From: Micromonospora peucetia
GTDB taxonomy: Bacteria; Actinomycetota; Actinomycetes; Mycobacteriales; Micromonosporaceae
Assembly (NCBI RefSeq): GCF_900091625.1
Contig: NZ_FMIC01000002.1
Location: 1,488,001 to 1,552,000 of the forward strand
Reading direction: 5' to 3'
DNA length: 64,000 bases
Part shown: positions 1-10,307 of the stretch, one piece after another
Position numbering within the stretch: position 1 is the stretch's first letter
How the letters are laid out: each line of letters starts with the position of its first letter
The notes under the pieces: model-generated
The model's input: the letters and a program-made list of their open reading frames with translations, nothing else
Told to the model about the DNA's origin: nothing
Database searches by the model: none
Program-made: the position numbers and the translations under genes

Positions 1-103
1 CGGCCAGAGGTACCCGTCCGGGCCGGAACCTCCCCGGCCAGCCTGCCGACCAACCGGACGTCACATGACCAGTCACCACCAACAACCAGGAGAAACACCA
101 GAC

Positions 104-742
104 ATGCACACCCGGTCCCGCCGCCCGACCGCTGCGGCCCTCGTCGCCGCCGCGCTGGCCGCCGCCGCGCTGCTGCTCGTACCGGCGACCCCCGCCGCCG
201 CGCACAACACGCTGCGGGCCGCCAGCCCCGCCGACGGCGCCCACCTGACGACGCCGCCGACGCGGATCACGCTGGAGTTCGCGCAGCGGCTCGACCCGAC
301 CTTCACCACCATCGCGCTGACCGACGCGGTTGGGCGGAAGATCCCCACCGGTGCGCCAGCCGTCGACGGGACGAAGGGCACGGTGACGATCGACGAGGCG
401 CTGGGCGAGGACACCTACACCGTCGCCTTCCGGATCGTCTCCGCTGACGGACATCCCGTGCAGGGGTCGTACCGGTTCACGGTCGCCGGCGGCGTCGGCG
501 CCGCTCCCGGAGCGACCGGAGCGAGCAGCGCCCCGCAGACCGGCGGGGCACCCGTCTCGTCGGGTGGCCCCACCGCCACCGCTGCCGCGACCGACTCCGG
601 CGCCGCTCCCTCGACCGCCGCTGCGGCGACCGGCTCGGGCGGCTTCGGGGCGGGCGCCGCCGCGCTCGTGGCCGCCGGGGTCCTGGTCGCCGTCGTCGGC
701 GGGGCAGCGCTACTGCTGCGCCGACGCCGCGAGACCGCCTGA
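104..742 (+). CDS. copC: CopC-domain copper-binding protein
   Basis: A secreted, membrane-anchored CopC family protein of 212 aa, expected to bind copper outside the membrane and hand it to CopD. The signal peptide (about residues 1-33) ends in Ala-Ala-Ala and is followed directly by His34, the usual N-terminal copper ligand of mature CopC. The family signature around SADGHPVQGSYRF is present near residue 125. A Gly/Ala/Thr-rich linker leads to one C-terminal membrane helix (about 180-205) and an Arg-rich tail. The ATG at 104 is chosen over an upstream ATG at 65 because AGGAG lies 11 bases before it and the protein then begins with its signal peptide. The CopD/CtaG fusion follows 130 bases downstream. 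Function is family inference; the identification is firm. Confidence 0.9.
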   Translation: MHTRSRRPTAAALVAAALAAAALLLVPATPAAAHNTLRAASPADGAHLTTPPTRITLEFAQRLDPTFTTIALTDAVGRKIPTGAPAVDGTKGTVTIDEALGEDTYTVAFRIVSADGHPVQGSYRFTVAGGVGAAPGATGASSAPQTGGAPVSSGGPTATAAATDSGAAPSTAAAATGSGGFGAGAAALVAAGVLVAVVGGAALLLRRRRETA

Positions 743-872
743 CGGGCCAGCACCCCTACCTCCTGACGGGGACCGCCCGGCCTCGACGCCCCGGCCCGTG
801 TCAACGGCAGGACGTCCACCGCTACCCCTCCTCCCGCACCGCCGCCCTCCTCGTACACCAAGGGACACCGAC

Positions 873-3107
873 GTGCCAGACACCACTTCCCGCCCTGCCC
901 ACCCCGCCCCGGGTCCGGACGCCGACTCCGGGGCGGAGACGGCGGTGGGTGATTCCGGACCGGTCGCGGACCCGGCCGGCGCCGGCGTCCGTCCCGACGT
1001 CCGGGGTCGTGGCGGGTGGCTCCTGCCCGTCGCGGCCGTGGCGTCGGCGGTGGCTGTTCTCCTGCTCGGCCTGCGTGTTGGCGGAGCGCTCGCGGTCGCG
1101 ATCCCCGGGCTGCCGGACCCGGGGCCGGTCACGGCGTGGGCGCTACCCGTGGTCCGACTGCTCGCCGACGGCCTCGCCACCCTGACGGTCGGGCTGGTGG
1201 TGACGGCGGCGTTCCTGCTACCCGGCGACGGGCGGAGCGTCTCCCCGTACGGCTGGCTGCTGCTGCGCCGCGCGGGCGCGGTGGCCGCGGGCTGGGCGGT
1301 GGCGGCGGTGGCGCTGATCGTGCTGACGGTCTCGGACCTGCTCGGCATCCCCGTGGGCAGACTCGGCATCGCCACGGTGGTCAGCTTCGCCTCCTCGATC
1401 GCACAGGGGCAGGCGCTGCTGCTCCAGGCGGGGCTGGCGCTGCTCGTGGCGGTACTGGCCCGGGTCGGGGTGTCGCGTGGGCTCGCCGCCGTGGCCGCGT
1501 TGGTCGCGCTGGTCGGGGTGCTGCCGCCGGCGTTCACCGGGCACGCCGCCGGGGCGGGCAACCACCAGATCGCGGTGTCCAGCCTCGCCCTGCACGTGCT
1601 GGCCGCCGCCCTCTGGGTCGGCGGGCTGGTGGCGCTGCTGATGATCCGCCGCAGCCGGCAACTGGCCGACGCCGCCGACCGGTACAGCCGCCTCGCCCTG
1701 GGCTGTTTCGTGGCCGTCGCGGTCAGCGGGACGGCCAACGCCGCCGTACGCCTCGGCGCCGTGGCCGAGCTCTGGCAGTCCCGGTACGGCTGGCTGGTCC
1801 TCGGCAAGCTCTTCGCCCTGGCGGCCCTGGGTGCCCTCGGCGCCGTGCACCGGTCGCGGACCCTGCCGGCCCTGCGAGCCGGCCGACGCGGCGCGTTCGC
1901 CCGGCTGGCCGCAGGGGAACTGGTCGTGTTCGCCGCCACCGTCGGGCTGGCGGTGGCATTGTCCCGCAGCCCCACCCCGGTGACGCAGAACCCGCTGGAC
2001 GCCGATCCGATCACCGAACTGCTCGGCTTCCCGATGCCCGCCGCGCCGACCCCGGAACGTCTGGTGGGCCAACTGCTGCCGGACATGTTCTTCCTGACCC
2101 TCACCGTCCTCGGCGTCGGCGGCTACCTGGCCGGGGTGTGGCGGCTGCACCGGTCCGGGCACCGCTGGCCGGTCGCCCGGACCGCCAGTTGGCTGGCCGG
2201 TCTGCTGCTGCTGGCCGCCGTCACCAACCTGGGTGTGGCCCGCTACGCGTACGTGCTGTTCAGCGCTCACATGGTGCAGCACATGGTGCTGTCGATGCTG
2301 GTGCCGATCCTGCTCGTCGGCGGCGCCCCGGTCACCCTCGCGCTGCGCGCCCTGCGTCGCCCCACCGACCCGCAGGTGCGGGGCGCCCGGGAATGGCTGC
2401 TGCTGGCGTTGCACAGCCGGCCCACGAGGCTGCTCACCCATCCTCTGGTCGCGCTGGGCATCTACGCCGGGAGCCTCTTCGGCCTGTATCTCAGCGACCT
2501 GCTCGGCACGTTGATGCGGTCCCACCTCGGCCACCTGGCCATGCTCACCCATTTCGTGGTCGCCGGGTACCTGCTGTTCTGGGTGCTCATCGGGGTCGAC
2601 CCCGGCCGGCCGCGGATCGCCCACCCCCTCCTGGTGATCATCCATCTCGCGTCGATGATGGCGCACGGCTTCTTCGGCCTGGTCCTGATGCAGACCACCA
2701 CCCTCATCGCCCCGGACTGGTACGTCGCGGTCCACCCCGACTGGGCGTCGTCGCTGATGGAGGACCAGAAGCTGGGCGCGGGCATCGCCTGGGCGTTCGG
2801 GGAGATACCGGCCGCGGTCGTCCTGGTCGTGCTGGTCCGGCAGTGGATCCGTGCCGACGGGCGGGAACAGGCGCGCCTCGACCGGGCCGCCGCCCGCGCC
2901 GAGGCCACCGGTGAGCCGGACGACCTGGCCCGCTACAACGCCTTCCTCGCCGCCGCCGGCCGCGCCGGTCCTCCCGTCCCCGCCGGCACCGCTGCCGGGG
3001 ACGGCGGCTTCGTCGGCGACAGCGGCCCGCCCGGCGACGGTGTCGGCGCTGACGGCCCGGCGGCGAGGGCCGGCGACGGTCGGACCGCAGCGTCGGGGCC
3101 CACCTGA
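873..3107 (+). CDS. CopD / CtaG fusion membrane protein
   Basis: A polytopic membrane protein of 744 aa joining two copper-related domains. The N-terminal half is a CopD-type copper resistance/uptake domain. The C-terminal half, from about residue 400, is a caa3_CtaG (cytochrome c oxidase assembly factor) domain, with a His/Met-rich stretch around HMVQHMVLSMLVP that could bind copper. Such fusions are common in actinobacteria and probably move copper across the membrane for oxidase assembly. The GTG start at 873 follows an AAGGGA ribosome site and gives a protein beginning with a polar N-terminal tail; the open frame continues upstream only through non-coding-like proline-rich sequence overlapping copC. 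The last 100 residues are a polar Gly/Ala/Pro tail. It lies downstream of copC on the same strand, probably in one operon. Confidence 0.88.
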   Translation: MPDTTSRPAHPAPGPDADSGAETAVGDSGPVADPAGAGVRPDVRGRGGWLLPVAAVASAVAVLLLGLRVGGALAVAIPGLPDPGPVTAWALPVVRLLADGLATLTVGLVVTAAFLLPGDGRSVSPYGWLLLRRAGAVAAGWAVAAVALIVLTVSDLLGIPVGRLGIATVVSFASSIAQGQALLLQAGLALLVAVLARVGVSRGLAAVAALVALVGVLPPAFTGHAAGAGNHQIAVSSLALHVLAAALWVGGLVALLMIRRSRQLADAADRYSRLALGCFVAVAVSGTANAAVRLGAVAELWQSRYGWLVLGKLFALAALGALGAVHRSRTLPALRAGRRGAFARLAAGELVVFAATVGLAVALSRSPTPVTQNPLDADPITELLGFPMPAAPTPERLVGQLLPDMFFLTLTVLGVGGYLAGVWRLHRSGHRWPVARTASWLAGLLLLAAVTNLGVARYAYVLFSAHMVQHMVLSMLVPILLVGGAPVTLALRALRRPTDPQVRGAREWLLLALHSRPTRLLTHPLVALGIYAGSLFGLYLSDLLGTLMRSHLGHLAMLTHFVVAGYLLFWVLIGVDPGRPRIAHPLLVIIHLASMMAHGFFGLVLMQTTTLIAPDWYVAVHPDWASSLMEDQKLGAGIAWAFGEIPAAVVLVVLVRQWIRADGREQARLDRAAARAEATGEPDDLARYNAFLAAAGRAGPPVPAGTAAGDGGFVGDSGPPGDGVGADGPAARAGDGRTAASGPT

Positions 3108-3114
3108 GGCCGCC

Positions 3115-3476
3115 TCACCGGCCGGGGCGGAGCGCCGGGGCGACCACCGACAGCTCCAGCGCGGCGGGCAGCGGCGCCACGCCCGGCCCGCCGGCCCGGA
3201 CCCATGCGGTGATGTCGTCGACGACGGTGTCGTGCAGGACCAGGCCGAACCAGACCGGACGTGTGCCGGCGCGGCGGGCCGCCGGCGCGGGGTGGACGAC
3301 GACCAGGTTCGACTGCGCGCAGAGGTCGAGGCAGTCGCTGATCCGTACCCGGTGAGGTGCCGGCAACCCGGCGCGCAGCCGCCGCAGCTGTGCGTCGTGG
3401 TCGACGGAGGGGTGCTTGCGGGTGCTGCCGCAGCAGCAGTCGCGGCAGACGGTGACGAGGCAGCCCGGTGCGACGG

Positions 3477-3480
<4 letters not shown>
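3115..3480 (-). CDS. Thioredoxin-like [2Fe-2S] ferredoxin domain protein
   Basis: A 121-aa protein resembling thioredoxin-fold [2Fe-2S] ferredoxins: an N-terminal Cys cluster (CRDCCCG, about residues 12-18) and a second pair in CLDLC (about 50-54) are the likely iron-sulfur ligands. Its ATG overlaps the stop of the upstream ATPase gene by four bases (ATGA), so it is translated with the importer. An iron-sulfur protein at the end of a riboswitch-controlled corrinoid importer operon may serve in reduction or processing of the imported corrinoid; that role is inference. It ends 8 bases from the end of the convergent copD/ctaG gene, with little room for a terminator. Confidence 0.75.
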
Positions 3481-4243
<763 letters not shown>

Positions 4244-4244
<1 letters not shown>

Positions 4245-5362
4245 CAGCCACGCACCTTCCGGCGGTGCAGTAGCACCACGAAGGCGGGCACCCCGAGCAG
4301 CGCCGTCAGCACGCCGACCGGCAGTTCCCGGGGCGCGAACACGGTCCGCGCGGCGGTGTCCACCCAGACCAGGAAGATCGCCCCGACGAGGACCGCGACG
4401 GGCAGCAGGCGCCGGTGGTCCGCCCCGGTGAGGAACCGGGCGGCGTGCGGCAGGATCAGCCCGACGAAGCCCACCGCGCCACTGACGGCGACCAGCGCCG
4501 CGGTGAGCAGCGCGGTGGCGACCAGCAGCAGCCACCGCACCCGGGCGACGGGGACACCGAGGGTCGCCGCGGCGTCCTCGCCGAAGGCGAACGCGTTGAG
4601 CGTGCGGGCGTGCGCCGCCACCAGGGCGAGCACGGCGGCCAGGACCGGCGCGGCCCAGGCCAGGGCGCTCCAGTCGACGCGGGCCAACGAGCCGGAGAGC
4701 CAGAAGGTGATGCTCTGGGTGGCGTGCGGGTCGGCGACCCAGATGATGACGAACGAGGTCGCCGCCCCGCAGAGCTGCGCGACGGCCACGCCGGCCAGCA
4801 CCACCCTTGTGGGGGCCAGCGCGGCCCGCCGGCCGGCCACCGCGGCCACGACCGCGAACGCGGCCAGCGCCCCGGCGAAGGCGCCCCCGGTGAGCGCGGC
4901 GACCCCGCCGCCGAAGCCCAGGACGAGGACCGCGACCGCGCCGAGCGACGCCCCCGAGGAGACCCCGAGCAGGTACGGGTCGGCCAGCGGATTGCGGGTG
5001 ACGGTCTGCATCACCGCGCCGACGGCGGCCAGCCCGCCCCCCACCGCGGCGGCCCCGAGCACCCGGGGCAGGCGCAGCCGCCAGACGATGTGCTCACGCA
5101 GCAGCGGCACCTCGGCGTGCGGGAGTCCCAGGCGGTCGGCCACGACCGACCAGACCGTCGACACGGGAATGTCGGCCGGCCCGACGGTGACGGCCACGCC
5201 GATCGACACGACCAGACCCGCCAGCAGGGCCACCAGCAGCGCCGCCAGGCCGACCGGGTGCGTCGCGCGGAACCCGGCTTGGCGGACGGGTCCGGAGTCG
5301 GTGGGCCGGGTCGGGTCGGCGGCGGCGCGGTAGGTCGGATCGGCGGCGGCGCGGCGGACCAC
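4244..5362 (-). CDS. btuC: FecCD-family ABC permease, BtuC type
   Basis: Inner-membrane permease of 372 aa with about ten hydrophobic segments and the FecCD/BtuC signatures (RLPRVLGAAAVGGGLA, MQTVTRNPLADPYLLG-type stretch and VGFVGLILPH). The chosen start is a GTG 3 bases after the stop of the binding-protein gene; no usable ATG exists before the conserved core. The 25 extra polar residues at its N-terminus contain a short repeated AAADP motif, so the real start could lie slightly downstream. It forms the channel of the importer with the flanking ATPase and lipoprotein. Confidence 0.85.
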
Positions 5363-5367
5363 GGCGG

Positions 5368-6381
5368 TCAGCGGTCCGCCCCGGCGGGGAGCTGCGCCAC
5401 GCCCGCGGCCAGCGCCTCGACGCCGAGCACGACGCGTACGCCGGCGGAGGTGGACGAGAACGGGATGACGACGAAGCGTTGCCCGGCCACGGCGGGCAGG
5501 TCCTTGAGGCTGGGGTGCCGGGTCAGGAAGGCCCGCTTCGCGGCGGCCGGGTCCCAGCCCGCGTCGACCAGCACGATCGCGTCGGGGTCTCGGTCCGCCA
5601 CCGCCTCCCAGCTGGTGTTGGCCCAGCCGCCGGTGAGGTCGCCGAAGGCGTTGCCCACCCCGACGGCCGACATGATCATGTTGGGGCCGCCGCAGCAGGC
5701 GCCCACGCTCGGGGCGTCGGTGCCGGCGTCCCACCAGAGCACGGAGACGTCCCGTGCGCCGCCGATCCGGGCGACGGCCGTGGCGATCCGGGCCCGCTGG
5801 TCGGCGATGAGCTTCTCGGCCCGCTCCGGCACCCCGAAGACGGCCGCCACGTCCCGGATCTCGGCGAACACGTCCTCGACAGTCAGCCTCGCCGGCCGGT
5901 GCTGCTTCGGGCATCCGGCCCGCGAGAGGTACGTGCCGATGCCGAGTCCCGACAGCGCGGCGCGGTCGCCGACACCCTCGTCGCCGAAGGCACTGTGGAA
6001 CGAGGCGTAGACGAAGTCGGGTGTCGCCTCCAGCAGTTTCTCCTTCGCCGGGTACCTGTCCGACAGCACCGGCACGGCGGCGTACGCGACGGCGTGCTCC
6101 GGCAGGATCGCGTCGTCCAGGTACGCCGTGCCGGCCATGCGATCGGCGAGGCCGAGCGCCAGCATGATCTCCGTGGCGGGCTGGTTCAGGGTCACCGCCC
6201 GCTCGGGCGGGGCGGGGACGGTGACCGGCGTACCGCAGTTGGTCAGCGTGACCGGGGCGGCGGACGGCGGGGGCGTCGTGGCCGGATCGTCCGTGGCGCA
6301 CGCGCCGAGCAGGACGACGAGGACGGACAGGGGCGCGGCAACGCGCCGGGACAGGGTGGACCGCACAGCGCGCACGCGCAT
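5368..6381 (-). CDS. btuF: Periplasmic-binding lipoprotein, BtuF/FecB type
   Basis: Extracytoplasmic substrate-binding lipoprotein of 337 aa. A hydrophobic signal peptide ends in a lipobox (LLGAC, about residues 24-28), and the mature part has the two-lobed helical-backbone TroA/FecB architecture: RAVTLNQPATEIMLALGL in lobe one and a WDAGTDAPSVGACCGGPN stretch in lobe two. It is the first gene of the riboswitch-controlled operon, which points to cobalamin or another cobalt corrinoid as ligand. Siderophore binding is the alternative but would not explain the riboswitch. Start ATG at 6381 lies about 40 bases from the end of the riboswitch. Confidence 0.85.
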   Translation of the reverse strand: MRVRAVRSTLSRRVAAPLSVLVVLLGACATDDPATTPPPSAAPVTLTNCGTPVTVPAPPERAVTLNQPATEIMLALGLADRMAGTAYLDDAILPEHAVAYAAVPVLSDRYPAKEKLLEATPDFVYASFHSAFGDEGVGDRAALSGLGIGTYLSRAGCPKQHRPARLTVEDVFAEIRDVAAVFGVPERAEKLIADQRARIATAVARIGGARDVSVLWWDAGTDAPSVGACCGGPNMIMSAVGVGNAFGDLTGGWANTSWEAVADRDPDAIVLVDAGWDPAAAKRAFLTRHPSLKDLPAVAGQRFVVIPFSSTSAGVRVVLGVEALAAGVAQLPAGADR

Positions 6382-6419
6382 CGGGACTGCCTTCCAACAC
6401 CTCGTGGACGGGTCATCGC

Positions 6420-6590
6420 AGTGCCGTGGCCGGTCTCCTGGCTGACGGGAGGTGCGTCCGTGGCCGGCCTTCCCAGGCGTGTGACGCCCAGTGACCTCTT
6501 ACGACGAGGGCCGCGAACTTCCCGATCACAGTGGCGAGGGCCGCACCGGTCTTCCACCGGCTTCCCGAACACCACGGCAGCGTCACCATA
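6420..6590 (-). promoter_or_regulatory. Cobalamin riboswitch
   Basis: On the minus strand, just upstream of the btuF-like gene, the conserved blocks of the cobalamin (B12) riboswitch appear in order: GGGAAGCCGGTG near 6565, CCTCGCCACTGTGAT with its following GGGAAG near 6540-6515, GTCACTGGG near 6495, CTGGGAAGG near 6475, and the B12-box region AGCCAGGAGACCGGCC at about 6443-6428. This is seen directly in the sequence and matches the known family. When adenosylcobalamin is bound the element should reduce expression of the importer and its ferredoxin gene. Confidence 0.92.
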
Positions 6591-6672
6591 GCCGCCCGCC
6601 GGCCCGGAAGTCACGGTGACGAACACCATCGGGGACGGTCGAACCGAGGGCGCTCGGCCGGACACCGCCCTG

Positions 6673-7344
6673 TCAGGACTGCGGCGGGGACGGCAGGTCG
6701 ACCACCCGGGTTGCCCAGCGGGCCATCAGCGCCGGGTCGTGGGTGATGAGCAGGACCCCGGCCGCGTGCTGCCGCTGGTAGTCGGTGATGACGGCCGCGA
6801 GGTACGCCTGGGTGGAGGCGTCGAGCATGGCGGTGGCCTCGTCGCAGAGCAGGTAGTCCGGCTGGTGCACCAGCGCGCGGGCGAGGCAGGCGCGTTGCAG
6901 TTGCCCGTCGCTGACCGCGTGCGGGCGGCGGGCGAGCAGGTCGGGCGTGAGGCCGACGAGGTCGGCCAGCTCCGCCGCCCGGGCTCGCGCCGGTTCCTCG
7001 GGTGTGCCGGTGGCGCGCAGCGGTTCGGCGATGATGTCGGCGAGACTCAGCCGGGGGTCGGTGGCGGCGCGGGGGCTCTGGAACAGGATCGCGACGCGGG
7101 TACGGACGGCGGCGGGCAGCCGGTGCCGGGCGCCCGGCACCCGTTGGCCGTCGAGGGTGACGTGCCCGGCCTCGGGGGCGTGCAGCAGGGCGAGGACCCG
7201 GGCGAGGGTGGACTTGCCGCTGCCCGAGGGCCCACGCAGCCCTACCGTCTCGCCGGGGGCGACGCGCAGGTCGACGCCGTCGAGGACGCGCCGGCCGCCG
7301 TAGGAGACCGCGACCTGGTGGACGGCGAGCGCGGTGCTGGTCAT
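6673..7344 (-). CDS. nikE: ABC transporter ATPase, NikE type
   Basis: Second ATPase (223 aa) of a peptide/nickel-type ABC importer. Walker A is GPSGSGKST, the ABC signature is degenerate (VSDGQLQR in place of LSGGQ), and Walker B is LLCDEATAMLD, with the switch His in LITHDP. It is shorter than the partner NikD and lacks the C-terminal oligopeptide-binding extension, as usual for NikE. The GTG/ATG junction with the upstream ATPase overlaps by four bases. It is the last gene of a five-gene operon read leftward. The degenerate signature is worth noting but is common in this subunit. Confidence 0.82.
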   Translation of the reverse strand: MTSTALAVHQVAVSYGGRRVLDGVDLRVAPGETVGLRGPSGSGKSTLARVLALLHAPEAGHVTLDGQRVPGARHRLPAAVRTRVAILFQSPRAATDPRLSLADIIAEPLRATGTPEEPARARAAELADLVGLTPDLLARRPHAVSDGQLQRACLARALVHQPDYLLCDEATAMLDASTQAYLAAVITDYQRQHAAGVLLITHDPALMARWATRVVDLPSPPQS

Positions 7345-8405
7345 GCCGGCGCTCCGAGGGTCAGCGGGTGGTGGCAGGCGGCCCGGCCCGGGACGCCCGC
7401 CGAGGGCACCGGCGGGGTGCGGCAGAGGTCGGTGGCGCGCCCGCAGCGCGGCGCGAAGGCGCAGCCGTCGGGCAGGTCGGTGAGCATCGGCGGGTGGCCG
7501 GGGACCGGCCGGAAGGCCCGCTCGGGCAGGGCGTCGAGCAGGCCTGCGGTGTAGGGGTGGGCGGGCGCCGCGAACAGCTCGCCGGTGGGCCGCCGTTCGA
7601 CGATCCGGCTGGCGTACATGACGGCCACGGTGTCGGCGACCCGGCGGGCGGCGGCCAGGTCGTGGGTGATGAGCAGGACGGCGCCACCGGCGTCACAGCG
7701 GCGGCGCAGCAGGTCGAGGGTGTGGTCGACCAGGGGACGGTCAAGGCCCGTGGTCGGTTCGTCGGCGAGCAGCAGCGGCGGGTCGGGGGCGAGGGCGAGG
7801 GCGGTGGCCAGGCGTTGGGCCATGCCGCCGGACAGCTCGTGGGGATAGCGGTCCAGGTCGACGGGGTCGAGACCGACGTCGGCGGCGACCCGCTCGGCCG
7901 CCGCGGGCGCCTCACGCCGGGTACGCCCGTGGGCGCGCAGGGTCTCCTCCAGCAGCCGCCGCCCCGTCCGTACGGGAGTCAGCGCGGTGGCCGGGCTCTG
8001 CGGCACCAGCCCGACCGCGCGTCCGCGTACGGCGCGGGCGAGGTGACGCTCGGAGGCGCCGACCAGGTCGACCGGCTCCCCGGCGGCTGGGCGCAGGCGG
8101 GCGTGCCCCGTGACGGTGGCGTTGCCGGGAAGCAGGCCGAGCAGGGCGTGGGCGAGCACCGACTTGCCGCAGCCGGACTCCCCCACCACCGCCAGCAGTT
8201 CGCCGGGTTGGACGGTCAGGTGCAGGTCGGTGACGGCCTGCACCACGGCGTCGCGGAGTTGGAAGCGGACGGTCAGCCCGTCGACCTCCAGCAGGGCGGG
8301 CCGACCATCGGTGCCGGTGCCGGCGGTGCCGCTCGTCATGGCGGTGGAGTCGGGCGTCGCGGTGGAGTCGGCCGGTACGGCGGCGGGCTCGCGGGTGGTG
8401 GTCAC
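7341..8405 (-). CDS. nikD: ABC transporter ATPase, NikD type
   Basis: First ATPase (354 aa) of the importer. A 40-residue polar Ser/Thr/Ala-rich N-terminal extension precedes the ABC core: Walker A GESGCGKSV, signature LSGGMAQR, Walker B LLADEPTTGLD, switch His in LITHDLA. The C-terminal oligopeptide/nickel extension with the Cys cluster CAFAPRCGRATDLC and a later CHHP is present, as in NikD/DppD/OppD. The GTG start at 8405 overlaps the permease stop by four bases (GTGA) and is preferred over an upstream ATG lying inside the permease gene. Confidence 0.83.
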   Translation of the reverse strand: MTTTREPAAVPADSTATPDSTAMTSGTAGTGTDGRPALLEVDGLTVRFQLRDAVVQAVTDLHLTVQPGELLAVVGESGCGKSVLAHALLGLLPGNATVTGHARLRPAAGEPVDLVGASERHLARAVRGRAVGLVPQSPATALTPVRTGRRLLEETLRAHGRTRREAPAAAERVAADVGLDPVDLDRYPHELSGGMAQRLATALALAPDPPLLLADEPTTGLDRPLVDHTLDLLRRRCDAGGAVLLITHDLAAARRVADTVAVMYASRIVERRPTGELFAAPAHPYTAGLLDALPERAFRPVPGHPPMLTDLPDGCAFAPRCGRATDLCRTPPVPSAGVPGRAACHHPLTLGAPA

Positions 8406-9271
8406 AGGTTCAGCTCCGCTCGTACTCGCGGGTCGAGACGGTCGCGCCACCGGCCGGTGAGGGCGGCCAGGGCCAGCGTGACGACGACGAGAAGCAGACC
8501 GGGCACGATGCTCGCCCACCAGGCGCCGGTGAGCAGGGACCGCTGCCCGTCGTTGATCATGTTGCCGACGGAGGCCAGGTGCGGGGGCAGACCGAGACCG
8601 AGGAAGGACAGCGCCGTCTCGTGCCAGACGGCGTGCGGCACCATCAGCGTGGTGGCCAGCGCCAACCGGGGCAGCACGTGCGGCAGCAGGTGCCGCAGGA
8701 TCACCCGGGGGCGGCTGGCGCCGCCGGAGATCGCGGCGTCGATGAACGGCCGGGTGCGGAGGCTCAGCAGCTCGGACCGGACGATGCGGGCGGTGGACAG
8801 CCAGTGCGTCAGCCCGATCGACAGGATCACCGCGCCGAGGCTCGGACGCAGCATCGCGACGATGAAGATGCCCAGCAGCAGGTGCGGCAACGCCGCGATG
8901 GTGTCGACCACCCGCATCAGCACGCGGTCGACCCAGCCGCCGAGGGTGCCGGCCACCGCGCCGACGAGGCCGCCGATCACGGTGGCGACGATCGCGGCGA
9001 CCGCGCCGACGAGCAGCGAGACCCGCAGGCCGTAGAGGCTGCGGTGGGCCACGTCGCGGCCCAGGTCGTCGGTGCCGGCCGGGTGCGCCCAGGACGGCGC
9101 CAACCGGGTGCGGGCCAGGTCCACCGCGCTCTCGTCGAGCGGCCAGAGGACGGGGGCGAGGAGACAGGCCAGGCCCGCGCCGACGAGCACGGCCCAGGCG
9201 ACGACGGCACCGGCCCGGCCGGTACGCGGCCTGGACCGCCGGACCCGGGCGGGCAGGGAGAGGTCAGTCAT
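8402..9271 (-). CDS. nikC: ABC transporter permease, NikC/DppC type
   Basis: Inner-membrane permease of 289 aa with an N-terminal helix (about residues 22-42), the conserved extracytoplasmic stretch HPAGTDDLGRDV and the EAA-type loop containing GASRPRVILRHLLPH, all typical of DppC/NikC. It pairs with the NikB-type permease encoded just upstream, whose reading frame it overlaps by eight bases. It contributes half of the transmembrane channel. Confidence 0.85.
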   Translation of the reverse strand: MTDLSLPARVRRSRPRTGRAGAVVAWAVLVGAGLACLLAPVLWPLDESAVDLARTRLAPSWAHPAGTDDLGRDVAHRSLYGLRVSLLVGAVAAIVATVIGGLVGAVAGTLGGWVDRVLMRVVDTIAALPHLLLGIFIVAMLRPSLGAVILSIGLTHWLSTARIVRSELLSLRTRPFIDAAISGGASRPRVILRHLLPHVLPRLALATTLMVPHAVWHETALSFLGLGLPPHLASVGNMINDGQRSLLTGAWWASIVPGLLLVVVTLALAALTGRWRDRLDPRVRAELNL

Positions 9272-10307
9272 CGAGGCGTACCCGGGGATCGGCTGCGGCG
9301 TAGCCGAGGTCGGTGGCCAGGTTCGCGGTCAGCACCACGACGGTGGTGGCCAGGGTGGTGGCGGCCAGCAACGGGAAGTCGCTGCCCAGCGCCGCCTGGA
9401 CGGTGACCGCGCCCAGACCGGGCAGGGAGAACACGGTCTCCACCAGGACGGCGCCGCCGATGAGCTCGGGCAGGTGGGTGCCGACGAGGGTCAGGAACGG
9501 CAGCAGGGCGGTACGCAGGGCGTGGCCGAACAGGACGGTACGGCCGGGCAGCCCCCGGGCCCGGGCGGCGAGGACGTGATCGTCGCGGAGGCTCTCGGCG
9601 ACGGCGTCCCGGATGAACAGCACGAACCACGGCGTCTGGGAGATCGCCAGCACGCCCACCGGCAGGATCAGGTGCCGGGCCACGTCGGCGGGGTCGGTGC
9701 CGGTGGCGGTGATGTCGGTGAGCCCGCCCGCCGGCAGCCAGCCGAGGGTGAGGGCGAACAGGGCGATCGCGGCCAGCCCGATCCAGAACACCGGCATCGA
9801 CTGCACGGCGTACGCGGTGGCGCGCAGCGCCCGGTCGAACCAGCCTCCGCGCCGGTACGCGGCCAGCGTGCCCAGCAGCAGGCTCGCCAACAGGACGAGG
9901 GCGAGGGCGGCGCCGACGAGCAGCAGGGTCCAGCCGGCGCGGGCGGCGAGCACGGAGGTGACCGGTTCGTGCCGGCTGGTGGACCAGCCCAGGTCGCCCT
10001 GGAGCAGGTTGCCCACCCAGCGGAGGTACTGCACCGGCAGCGGGTCGTCGACACCCCAGTTGGCGCGGATCTGCGCCAGGTTCTCCTCGCTGGCGGTGAA
10101 CGCCGCCGCGCCCGCGTACTGCTGGGCGGGGTCGATGGGCGAGGCCGCGCCGAGGGCGAACATGCCGATGCTGGTGGCGGCGAGGATGGGCACGGCCACC
10201 AGCAGCCGACGGCGGACCACCGTGCCGGCTCCCGCCAACCGACGCGGCCGGCGCCCGGCGGTGGTCTTCGCCGGGGCTGGCGCGACTGTCGGGGCGGGTG
10301 TCGTCAC
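9264..10307 (-). CDS. nikB: ABC transporter permease, NikB/DppB type
   Basis: Inner-membrane permease of 347 aa with a Pro/Ala/Thr-rich cytoplasmic N-terminus of about 30 residues, then six predicted helices and the NikB/DppB signatures GDLGWSTSRHEPV and the cytoplasmic loop ARARGLPGRTVLFGHALR. GTG at 10307 overlaps the stop of the binding-protein gene by four bases (GTGA), which fixes the start. Partner of the NikC-type permease. Confidence 0.83.
   Translation of the reverse strand: MTTPAPTVAPAPAKTTAGRRPRRLAGAGTVVRRRLLVAVPILAATSIGMFALGAASPIDPAQQYAGAAAFTASEENLAQIRANWGVDDPLPVQYLRWVGNLLQGDLGWSTSRHEPVTSVLAARAGWTLLLVGAALALVLLASLLLGTLAAYRRGGWFDRALRATAYAVQSMPVFWIGLAAIALFALTLGWLPAGGLTDITATGTDPADVARHLILPVGVLAISQTPWFVLFIRDAVAESLRDDHVLAARARGLPGRTVLFGHALRTALLPFLTLVGTHLPELIGGAVLVETVFSLPGLGAVTVQAALGSDFPLLAATTLATTVVVLTANLATDLGYAAADPRVRLDD

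Noticed and set aside
1..60. Possible CsoR box near the left edge (TACCCGTCCGGG)
   Set aside because: The right arm is incomplete and it lacks the TACCCC...GGGGTA core of the other boxes; insufficient to call.
564..872. Upstream extension of the copD/ctaG frame
   Set aside because: It overlaps copC, is Pro/Arg-rich without family features, and lacks a ribosome site; GTG 873 explains the protein.
710..2735. Long antisense frames opposite copD/ctaG
   Set aside because: High-GC shadow frames of Arg/Pro/Thr-rich composition without motifs.
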